A stretch of 7,206 bases of DNA from Candidatus Bipolaricaulota bacterium. GTDB lineage: Bacteria; Bipolaricaulota; Bipolaricaulia; Bipolaricaulales; Bipolaricaulaceae. The translations under genes and the position numbers were made by a program. The DNA lies in contig JAGGRX010000024.1 in the NCBI GenBank assembly GCA_021159405.1, positions 1-7,206 of the forward strand, read 5' to 3'. The notes beneath the pieces were generated by a model. It saw only the letters and a program-made list of their open reading frames with translations, made no database searches and was not told the origin of the DNA. Positions 1-5,573 of the stretch are shown piece by piece (the first letter of the stretch is position 1; every line of letters begins with the position of its first letter).

Positions 1-51
1 GACCGCCTGCGGGAGCTTCTCGCCAGGGCCAGGATCCCCCTGACAGAATAG
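1..51 (+). CDS. C-terminal end of an unidentified protein (partial)
   Basis: The first reading frame is open from the window edge to a TAG at 49-51 and encodes the tail DRLRELLARARIPLTE. This is a charged, probably helical C-terminus, too short to assign to any family. It lies 17 bases upstream of the nucleotidyltransferase gene on the same strand. A strong -10 box between the two genes suggests that the downstream pair has its own promoter. It could also be chance open frame, since only 16 codons are visible. Confidence 0.4.
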   Translation, partial: DRLRELLARARIPLTE

Positions 52-54
52 CCC

Positions 55-60
55 TATAAT
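55..60 (+). promoter_or_regulatory. -10 box of a probable leaderless promoter for the MNT/HEPN pair
   Basis: A perfect TATAAT ends 8 bases before the ATG at 69. Transcription normally begins about 6-8 bases after a -10 box, so the mRNA would start at or within a few bases of the start codon, with no leader. No convincing -35 element is seen 16-18 bases upstream, and no Shine-Dalgarno lies at a workable distance. The ten bases CTATAATGGG (54-63) recur exactly in front of the diguanylate cyclase gene on the other strand. Confidence 0.65.
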
Positions 61-68
61 GGGGTGCC

Positions 69-422
69 ATGGCGAGGTTCTCGACACACCTGCTGGACGC
101 GGCGATCGCCCGGCGTCGCGCGGAGCGGGAACGGTTGCGCCAGGAGATCGTGGCCCAGGCGCTGACCGCCTTAGACGAGCTTGCAAAGGAGGTCCCTTTC
201 CAAGAGGCTTACCTCTTTGGGTCGGTGGCCCGGCCTTATCGGTTTCACCCCTACTCCGACGTGGACATAGCCTTCGTCGGTCTGCCAGACGAGCACTTTT
301 TCCGGGCCATGGCATTCCTGTCTAGAAAACTTGGGCGGGCCGTGGACGTGGTGCAGCTTGAGTCCGTCCGCTGGAAGGACGCCATCATGCGAGGAGGGAT
401 CCGGTGGAAAAGGAACGGCTAA
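69..422 (+). CDS. mntA: MNT-domain nucleotidyltransferase, antitoxin of an MNT/HEPN (type VII) toxin-antitoxin pair
   Basis: This 117-residue protein has a minimal nucleotidyltransferase fold of the DNA polymerase beta superfamily. Residues 1-45 are helical. The active site follows at LFGSVARP (49-56), with G51 and S52, then SDVDI (63-67), with metal-binding D64 and D66, and the third acidic residue D93 in AVDVV. In characterised MntA proteins this domain transfers AMP from ATP to a tyrosine of the partner HEPN toxin and so silences it. The gene is followed, with a 19-base overlap in another frame, by exactly such a HEPN gene. The ATG at 69 is chosen because it stands 8 bases after a TATAAT and because the N-terminus has the usual length. 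One oddity is that 11 residues, not the usual 10, separate GS from DXD. The family call is firm; the antitoxin role is inferred from the pairing and the intact catalytic residues. Confidence 0.9.
   Translation: MARFSTHLLDAAIARRRAERERLRQEIVAQALTALDELAKEVPFQEAYLFGSVARPYRFHPYSDVDIAFVGLPDEHFFRAMAFLSRKLGRAVDVVQLESVRWKDAIMRGGIRWKRNG
393..398 (+). promoter_or_regulatory. Shine-Dalgarno for the HEPN toxin gene
   Basis: GGAGGG lies five bases before the GTG at 404, inside the end of the nucleotidyltransferase gene. It supports the GTG as the true start, and it shows that the toxin is initiated internally on a shared mRNA, coupled to antitoxin translation. Confidence 0.7.
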
Positions 423-862
423 GCACCCTCAAGGCAGCCATCGAAGCGCAGCTTGGGGAGATTGACCGCGTCTACGAGCGCATCGAGAAACGCCGGACCG
501 GGCAAGGGCCGGCTTATATAGAAAGCCTTGCTTATCAGCTCCACAATTTGTATTGCGCCTACGAAGACCTGTTTAAAATCGTGGCCGAGTACTTCGAAAA
601 CCAAATCGAGGACGAGACAAGATGGCACCAGGAACTCCTATGGAGGATGACGCTCTCCATTGAGGGGGTGCGACCGGCACTCCTTTCCCGGGAGAGCTTT
701 AGGCTCTTGGATTCCCTCAGGGCGTTTCGCCACTTCTTTAGACACGCTTATACCTACGAGCTTGACCCTCGCAAGGTACGGCTTGTCCTCGAGGATGCCT
801 TGGCAGTGCGAAAAAAGGTCTTAGACGACGTTCACCGGTTTCTTCAGGCGCTCGGCGCATAA
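404..862 (+). CDS. hepT: HepT-like HEPN toxin (probable RNase) of the MNT/HEPN pair
   Basis: This 152-residue, all-helical protein carries the HEPN signature. The motif R109-(4)-H114-A-Y116 matches RX4HXY, in which Arg and His form the RNase active site of the HEPN dimer and Tyr is the residue that MntA modifies with AMP in studied systems. The stretch at 43-60 (around YQLHNLYCAYEDLF) matches the conserved second helix of HepT-like proteins. No signal peptide or membrane segment is seen, so it should act in the cytoplasm. The start is a GTG with a good Shine-Dalgarno, and the gene overlaps the upstream antitoxin by 19 bases, as expected for a coupled toxin-antitoxin operon. With both active sites intact, the pair looks functional. 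RNA target and toxicity cannot be read from sequence. An alternative is a nucleotide-sensing defence accessory rather than a plasmid-style addiction module. Confidence 0.9.
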   Translation: MEKERLSTLKAAIEAQLGEIDRVYERIEKRRTGQGPAYIESLAYQLHNLYCAYEDLFKIVAEYFENQIEDETRWHQELLWRMTLSIEGVRPALLSRESFRLLDSLRAFRHFFRHAYTYELDPRKVRLVLEDALAVRKKVLDDVHRFLQALGA

Positions 863-879
863 GGCCGCTTGTTTATGCG
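856..879 (+). terminator. Hairpin at the hepT stop codon, possible weak terminator
   Basis: CGCATAA (856-862) pairs perfectly with TTATGCG (873-879) around a loop of about 10 bases; a G-T pair at 863/872 can extend the stem. The stop codon TAA forms one side of the stem. No T-tract follows, so it is not a standard intrinsic terminator; it may act as an mRNA 3'-end stabiliser or be chance. A second possible pairing, AGGCCG (862-867) with CGGCCT (890-895), competes with it. Confidence 0.35.
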
Positions 880-959
880 GGAGTGTGTCCGGCCTCCGCG
901 CCTACAATCGACCACTCAATCCTAAAACCTCTGTGTTCTCGATGGTGGATCGGTCGAGG

Positions 960-974
960 AACTTTGCCAAAGTT
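960..974. promoter_or_regulatory. Perfect palindrome over the -35 box, candidate operator
   Basis: AACTTTG, one central C, then CAAAGTT make a 15-base perfect inverted repeat. It covers the TTGCCA -35 element of the hydrolase promoter, so a dimeric repressor bound here would block RNA polymerase. No regulator gene recognisable as its partner is in the window. It has no T-tract and too small a centre to be a good terminator. Confidence 0.45.
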
Positions 975-992
975 TGCGCTTGCCATTAGCAT
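964..992 (+). promoter_or_regulatory. Promoter of the MBL-fold hydrolase gene
   Basis: The -35 box TTGCCA (964-969, five of six consensus bases) is followed after exactly 17 bases by the -10 candidate TAGCAT (987-992, four of six). The ATG at 1002 starts nine bases after the -10, and there is no Shine-Dalgarno, so the transcript would be leaderless or nearly so. The -10 is weak, hence moderate confidence. Confidence 0.5.
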
Positions 993-1001
993 GCACTATC
1001 C

Positions 1002-1772
1002 ATGGGCTACGTGAAGTTCCTGGGCACGGCAGGGGCGCGGTTCGTGGTGGCCCGGCAGCTTCGGTACTCGGCCGGCACTTGGATCGAGCTTTCGGGCACC
1101 CAACTTCTCCTCGATCCTGGGCCCGGCACCCTGCTCCGCTGTCGCAAGGTGCGCCCGGCCCTGGATCCCGGGAAGCTCTCCGGCATCCTCCTCTCACACA
1201 AGCACCTCGACCACTCCACGGATGTGAACGTTATGATCGAGGCCATGGCCGAAAGCGGCCGAAAGAAACGCGGGGTACTCCTCGCCCCAAAGGATGCCTT
1301 GGAAGGTGACGACCCGGTGGTCCTCCGTTACGTGCGAAGCTTCCCAGAAAGAATCGAGGTTCTGGAGGAAGACCGGACATACCATGTAGGTGAGGTGGAG
1401 ATCCAGCCGGTCCGCCACATCCACGGGGTGGAGACCTACGGGCTGATTCTGAACTCGGACGAAGGTCGTCTGGGGTTTGTGGTGGACACGAAGTTCTTTC
1501 CCCAGCTCCCCCAGCGTTACAGGGGCTGTGACCTGCTTGTCTTGAACGTGGTGCGCAAGGAATGGTCCCCGGATATAGATCATCTCTCCCTTCCCGAGGC
1601 GATCGAGATCATTCAAGGGGTACGGCCAAAGCTCGCGGTGCTCACCCACTTCGGGATGACCATGCTGCGGGAAAGGCCGTGGGAGCTTGCGGCCCAGATT
1701 TCCGAGAAGATAGGGATCCCGGTGATCGCCGCCTCCGACGGCCTCACCGTGGAAAAGGCGCAATGGTGTTAG
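1002..1772 (+). CDS. MBL-fold metal-dependent hydrolase (RNase Z/PhnP-like superfamily)
   Basis: This 256-residue protein has the metallo-beta-lactamase fold. The HXHXDH motif is HKHLDH at 66-71, preceded by the strand LLLDPGPG (35-42). Other probable metal ligands are H139 or H141 (RHIHG), D162 (VVDTKFF, the bridging aspartate) and H216 (LTHFG); H194 in DIDHLSL may be catalytic. The full ligand set is present, so a binuclear (probably zinc) hydrolase is expected, in the cytoplasm since no signal peptide is seen. The general architecture resembles the RNase Z/PhnP branch, whose members cleave phosphodiesters, but the substrate cannot be assigned. The start at 1002 fits the usual N-terminus (VKFLGTAGARF) and the promoter spacing. 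Its TAG stop overlaps the TAA stop of the converging diguanylate cyclase gene by four bases. Confidence 0.88.
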   Translation: MGYVKFLGTAGARFVVARQLRYSAGTWIELSGTQLLLDPGPGTLLRCRKVRPALDPGKLSGILLSHKHLDHSTDVNVMIEAMAESGRKKRGVLLAPKDALEGDDPVVLRYVRSFPERIEVLEEDRTYHVGEVEIQPVRHIHGVETYGLILNSDEGRLGFVVDTKFFPQLPQRYRGCDLLVLNVVRKEWSPDIDHLSLPEAIEIIQGVRPKLAVLTHFGMTMLRERPWELAAQISEKIGIPVIAASDGLTVEKAQWC

Positions 1773-4483
1773 ATCTTGCTGTGCCCTCTCTTGGCGCGGT
1801 AAAGTGCCTCATCCGCCTCGCGGAGGAGTTCGTCGATCGATTTGTCCTCACTTGGGTCCCACACCGCCATTCCCATGCTGAGGCCAAGGTGGAGGTCTCC
1901 AAGACCGCTTTGCTCGTTCCATCGGGCCATTGCCTCGCGCAGCCGGGCCATGACGTTCTGCGCACTGCCGTTCGTCTCCGGCATCACGATCAAGAATTCG
2001 TCGCCTCCGTAACGGAAAACATGATCGGATTCCCGTACGTTGCTCTGGATCAGCTCCGCCACCTGCCTTAGGACTTCATCGCCCCGGAGATGCCCATACC
2101 GATCGTTGACCTCCTTGAAGTGGTCGACGTCCGCGATCACCAGGGTAAGGGGGCGACCGTAGCGCTTCGCCCGCTCCCACTCTTTCTCGAGGAGTTCGGG
2201 GAGGTGCCAACGGTTGTACAGCCCGGTGAGAGGATCGTGGAGGGCCTGCCGGCGCAGCTTTTCCTCCAGCTCGATGCGCCGCAGGGCCTCCGCCACGTGG
2301 CCTGCCAGGAGCTCGGCCATCCTTACGTCGTCTTCGGTGAACGCATTTTCTTCCTTTGAGGCCACCTGAAAGACACCCCGGTCACCGATGGGGACGGAGA
2401 TGAAGGAGCGGTAGCCCTCTGCCGCCACGGCCTCCGGGAAATCCCTGGGGTTCCCAAACAGGGTCCTCCCCTCCATCAGGGTGCGCCAGCTGATCCCGCC
2501 TTGATCCTTGTGGATCCGAGGCGCTCCGGGCGGGGAGAGGCCGGCCAAGGTGGCCCTGGTCACCAGCTCGTCCCCCTCCCGCACCGCAAAATCACACTCG
2601 TCGAACCCCAGGATTTCTCTCGCGGCCCGGACCGCGTTTTTCCACACCTCCTCCTCGGTCGCGCAAGTGACAAACTTGCGCGCCGCAAGGTGAAGCTCCT
2701 CCAGGCGACCGCGGAGCTTCCGCTGGGTCTCCTCCGACTTCTTAAGGGCCTCCATGGCGGCCTGGGCCTCCAATGCCACCGCCAGCTGGGCAGCAAGCAC
2801 CTCGAACAAAAGGATGTCACCGGCGGAAAAGCCGTTGGGGTTCGGGGAGACCACATCGAACACCCCAAGGACTTTTCCCTTTACCTTCAACGGAACCACC
2901 AGCCTGGATCCGGCCCCAAAGGGCCCTTCATCCCGAAAGCTCTCTCGCGAAAGGTCAGGGAAGTAGGCCCGCTTCCCGGTCCGGGCCGCCTCTGCCACGG
3001 GGCTCCGGGCATGCGCAAGGTCGTACATACGGCCGCGGCCCCCTTCCGGAAGGCCACGTTCCGCCACCAGCCGAAGTTTCTTCCCTTGCTCGTCCAGGAG
3101 AAACACGGCGCAAATCTGCGCTCCAAGGAGGTGACGGCTGATTTGGATCGCCCGTTCGCAAGCCTCCTCCCGGCTCCGGGAAAGGGCAAGCCCACGTGAG
3201 AGCCGATACACGCCCCGCAGGCGGGCCTCTGCCTCCTTGCGCGCGGTGATATCCCGGTTGACCGACAGGGTCGCTGGCCTTCCCCGGTACTCGATCGGGG
3301 TCACCGCACACTCGGTGTAGTAGATCGTCCCATCCTTCCTCCGCTTTTTCTCTTCAAAGTAGATAGTCTCCCCCCGAGCGAGCCGCTCATTGGCCGTCTC
3401 GTAGGTAATTGCAGGCTCCTCAGCGGCCAGGTCCCGCATGATGTTCATCCCGATGAGTTCGTCGCGAGAGTAGCCGGTCTGCCGGCAGGCAGCCTCGTTA
3501 GCTTCCAGGATCTCGCCGTCGAAGCTCGTGATGAAGACCGCGTCGGCGAGCCGCTCGAAGAACAGCCTGAACCTCCTTTCGCTTTCCCGAAGCTTTCTCT
3601 CGATCTCCACCCGCTCGGTGAGGTCCCGGCCCACGGCGACGAACAACCTTTGGCCTTTCTGCTCGCAGGCAGAGAGAGACCACTGGACGGGGAACCTGGT
3701 CCCGTCCTTCCGCAGCCCCTCTACCTCTACAAACCGGTAGGGCTCGCGGCCCTCAGCAAGGCATTTTGCGAAGGCCCTTTCATAGCGCCTCCCGTGCTCT
3801 TCCGGCATAAGAAGCGTTACCGGTCTTCCTAACACTTCCTGTTGTGAGTAACCGAACAGCCTCTCGGCCCCTTTGTTCCAGGATTGGATCGCTCCCCTCT
3901 CATCGATGGTCACTACAGCGTCCGGAAGAGCGTCCAGGAGGTTCCGGAGCTTGGCCTCGCTTTTGGCAAGCCGCTCTCGCTCCCAGGCCGCCCTAAGCGC
4001 TAGGGTGATCACCTCCCGTACCTCTTCCAAACGCTGGAAGTCGGCCGGGGAGAAGGCGTCTGGATCTTTGCTGTCCAGGTTGAAGTAGGCGATGGTCTTC
4101 CCTTCATAGGTAATGGGGAAGGTAAGAACCGCTGCAAGGGGTGAGAATTCCGCCAACGGCTCTGCGACTTCCTTAGGAAGGTGCTTTTTGTTCAGTTCGT
4201 GCAGGTTTCGGACGATGGCGGGTTCGTCCCGGTACAGGACCTTCTGGAGTATCTTGTCCTTCGGGATCCTCACCCGGGAGAGCTTTTCCATATCCCAACC
4301 CACGGCGGCGCGATACTCGAAAACGCCGTCCTCCTCGTTTAAGACGAGCAAAGACCCACTTTGGGCCCCGGGGACAACGGAGATGGCATATTCAAGCACG
4401 GCCTCCAGCACCGGCTCAAGCCTCGGGCTCCGATTCAGCGCCCGGAGGAAGCCGAGGAGCCACTCAAGTTTCGCCTCGGGCAT
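1769..4483 (-). CDS. Soluble GAF-PAS-PAS-GAF-GAF-GGDEF sensor diguanylate cyclase
   Basis: This protein makes cyclic di-GMP from two GTP under control of five N-terminal sensor domains. Numbered from the upstream ATG at 4492, the domains are GAF (about 26-166), PAS (about 179-293), PAS (about 305-417), GAF (about 430-575), GAF (about 600-738) and GGDEF (about 746-905). The cyclase looks active: DPLTGLYNR (753-761), D788 in the metal-binding loop IADVDHFK, and an intact GGDEF at 829-833. The inhibitory site RESD (820-823) lies five residues before GGDEF, so product feedback is expected. No transmembrane segment or signal peptide is seen; sensing should be intracellular. The ATG at 4492 lies inside a TATAAT box, so I choose the ATG at 4483 (residue 4, giving 904 residues), seven bases after that box. 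The signals bound by the GAF and PAS domains cannot be told. The gene follows hypE on the same strand. Confidence 0.93.
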   Translation of the reverse strand: MPEAKLEWLLGFLRALNRSPRLEPVLEAVLEYAISVVPGAQSGSLLVLNEEDGVFEYRAAVGWDMEKLSRVRIPKDKILQKVLYRDEPAIVRNLHELNKKHLPKEVAEPLAEFSPLAAVLTFPITYEGKTIAYFNLDSKDPDAFSPADFQRLEEVREVITLALRAAWERERLAKSEAKLRNLLDALPDAVVTIDERGAIQSWNKGAERLFGYSQQEVLGRPVTLLMPEEHGRRYERAFAKCLAEGREPYRFVEVEGLRKDGTRFPVQWSLSACEQKGQRLFVAVGRDLTERVEIERKLRESERRFRLFFERLADAVFITSFDGEILEANEAACRQTGYSRDELIGMNIMRDLAAEEPAITYETANERLARGETIYFEEKKRRKDGTIYYTECAVTPIEYRGRPATLSVNRDITARKEAEARLRGVYRLSRGLALSRSREEACERAIQISRHLLGAQICAVFLLDEQGKKLRLVAERGLPEGGRGRMYDLAHARSPVAEAARTGKRAYFPDLSRESFRDEGPFGAGSRLVVPLKVKGKVLGVFDVVSPNPNGFSAGDILLFEVLAAQLAVALEAQAAMEALKKSEETQRKLRGRLEELHLAARKFVTCATEEEVWKNAVRAAREILGFDECDFAVREGDELVTRATLAGLSPPGAPRIHKDQGGISWRTLMEGRTLFGNPRDFPEAVAAEGYRSFISVPIGDRGVFQVASKEENAFTEDDVRMAELLAGHVAEALRRIELEEKLRRQALHDPLTGLYNRWHLPELLEKEWERAKRYGRPLTLVIADVDHFKEVNDRYGHLRGDEVLRQVAELIQSNVRESDHVFRYGGDEFLIVMPETNGSAQNVMARLREAMARWNEQSGLGDLHLGLSMGMAVWDPSEDKSIDELLREADEALYRAKRGHSKI

Positions 4484-4490
4484 TTTGCCC

Positions 4491-4520
4491 ATTATAGCAA
4501 CTTGGGAGACGGGGTTTAAA
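4491..4520 (-). promoter_or_regulatory. Leaderless promoter of the diguanylate cyclase gene
   Basis: On the minus strand, a perfect TATAAT (4496-4491) follows TTTAAA (4520-4515, four of six -35 bases) after 18 bases. The ATG at 4483 lies seven bases beyond the -10, where transcription should begin. The ATG at 4492 overlaps the -10 and cannot be in this transcript. No Shine-Dalgarno is visible. The cyclase can thus be expressed apart from the hyp operon, although read-through from hypE, 49 bases upstream, is possible. Confidence 0.6.
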
Positions 4521-4541
4521 AGAGCAGGAGAGGTGGTTTTA

Positions 4542-5573
4542 TCAGCATATCCTGGGGACGGGATCCCCTAAGGGCATCTCCAGGAACCTGCGGCCGCCCA
4601 CTCCCGTGTCCAGGATCACCTTGCCCGGGTATTTTTCCATTGCCCTGCCGATGATGGCCGCCTCCCGGCCAAGGGGATGCTCCCGCAAGGCCGAAAGGAC
4701 CTGCTCTGCCCGATCCGGGGCCACCCCGATCACCGCCCGCCCCTCACAGGCCACCTCAAGGGGGCTTATCCCCAAAAGCTCCGAAAGGCCACGCACCTCA
4801 TCCCGCACCGGGATTTTCGCTTCCTCGACCTCGATCCCCACGTGCGATTTCCTGGCCATCTCATTTAGGGCAGCAGCTAAGCCCCCCCTCGTTGGGTCCT
4901 TCATGGCCGTGACCCCGCCCACCTCCAAAGCCCGTGCCACAAGCGGCCAGATTGGGGCCACGTCGCTCGAAAGGCTGCTTTCCAGCGGAAGGTCCTCCCG
5001 GGCGGAAAGCAGGGCAAAGCCATGATCCCCCACCGGCCCGGTCACGATGATCGCGTCCCCTGGGGAAAGGCCAGCATCGGGGATCGGGCGGGCGGCCACC
5101 CCGATCCCGGTGGTGTTGATCGCGATTCCATCAAGCTCCCCTTTTCCCATGACCTTGGTGTCCCCGGCCACGAGCGCCACCCCGAGCCCCTCGAGCACCT
5201 CCGCGATGGAAGTGAGGATGCGCTCAAGATCAGAGAGCGGAAAGCCCTCTTCGATGACGAGGCCCAAGGTCATGGCCAAAGGGCGCGCCCCCATCACCGC
5301 AAGATCGTTCGCCGTCCCACAGGCAGCGAGCCTGCCGATGTCGCCCCCAGGGAAGAAGATGGGCTTCACCACGTGGGAGTCGGTGGTCACGATAGGAACC
5401 CCGGGCGGGAGGTCAAGGGCCGCCCCGTCGTCCAGGGCATCAAGCCCGATTTCGCCGAGGCTGCGCAGCGAAAATCGGGGCAGGATGTGCTCGGAAAGGA
5501 GCCGTCCCATGAGCTCCCCCCCTGCCCCGTGCAGGGCACTGATGTGCTCTTCGCTCAACCTCTTTGGACTCAT
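4542..5573 (-). CDS. hypE: HypE, carbamoyl dehydratase of [NiFe]-hydrogenase maturation
   Basis: HypE accepts a carbamoyl group from HypF on its C-terminal cysteine and dehydrates it with ATP to a thiocyanate. This supplies the cyanide ligands of the [NiFe] active-site iron, assembled on HypC-HypD. The 343-residue protein belongs to the PurM/AIR-synthase family: HGAGG (15-19), DDGA (48-51), TDSHVV (64-69), GTANDLAVMGARP (86-98) and DPTRGG (226-231) are present. It ends in the family's terminal PRIC, with the acceptor C343 as the last residue. The frame is open upstream to an ATG at 5636, but the start at 5573 matches the family N-terminus. It forms an ATGA overlap with the hypD stop and has GGGAAGG eight bases upstream. 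It is the last gene of hypCDE. Confidence 0.97.
   Translation of the reverse strand: MSPKRLSEEHISALHGAGGELMGRLLSEHILPRFSLRSLGEIGLDALDDGAALDLPPGVPIVTTDSHVVKPIFFPGGDIGRLAACGTANDLAVMGARPLAMTLGLVIEEGFPLSDLERILTSIAEVLEGLGVALVAGDTKVMGKGELDGIAINTTGIGVAARPIPDAGLSPGDAIIVTGPVGDHGFALLSAREDLPLESSLSSDVAPIWPLVARALEVGGVTAMKDPTRGGLAAALNEMARKSHVGIEVEEAKIPVRDEVRGLSELLGISPLEVACEGRAVIGVAPDRAEQVLSALREHPLGREAAIIGRAMEKYPGKVILDTGVGGRRFLEMPLGDPVPRIC

Noticed and set aside
862..895. AGGCCG/CGGCCT inverted repeat as an intrinsic terminator after hepT.
   Set aside because: The loop is 22 bases, no T-tract follows, and it competes with a tighter hairpin at 856-879.
903..908. TACAAT as a second -10 box for the hydrolase gene.
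   Set aside because: It has no -35 partner at the right distance and lies 93 bases from the ATG, while a better-spaced promoter lies at 964-992.
1194..1763. A 189-codon minus-strand frame opposite the MBL-fold gene.
   Set aside because: It is antisense to a gene with all metal ligands; the His/Val-rich composition mirrors the opposite coding strand.
2501..3199. A 232-codon plus-strand frame opposite the diguanylate cyclase.
   Set aside because: It is a shadow of the GAF-coding region, with no domain and a composition typical of an antisense frame.
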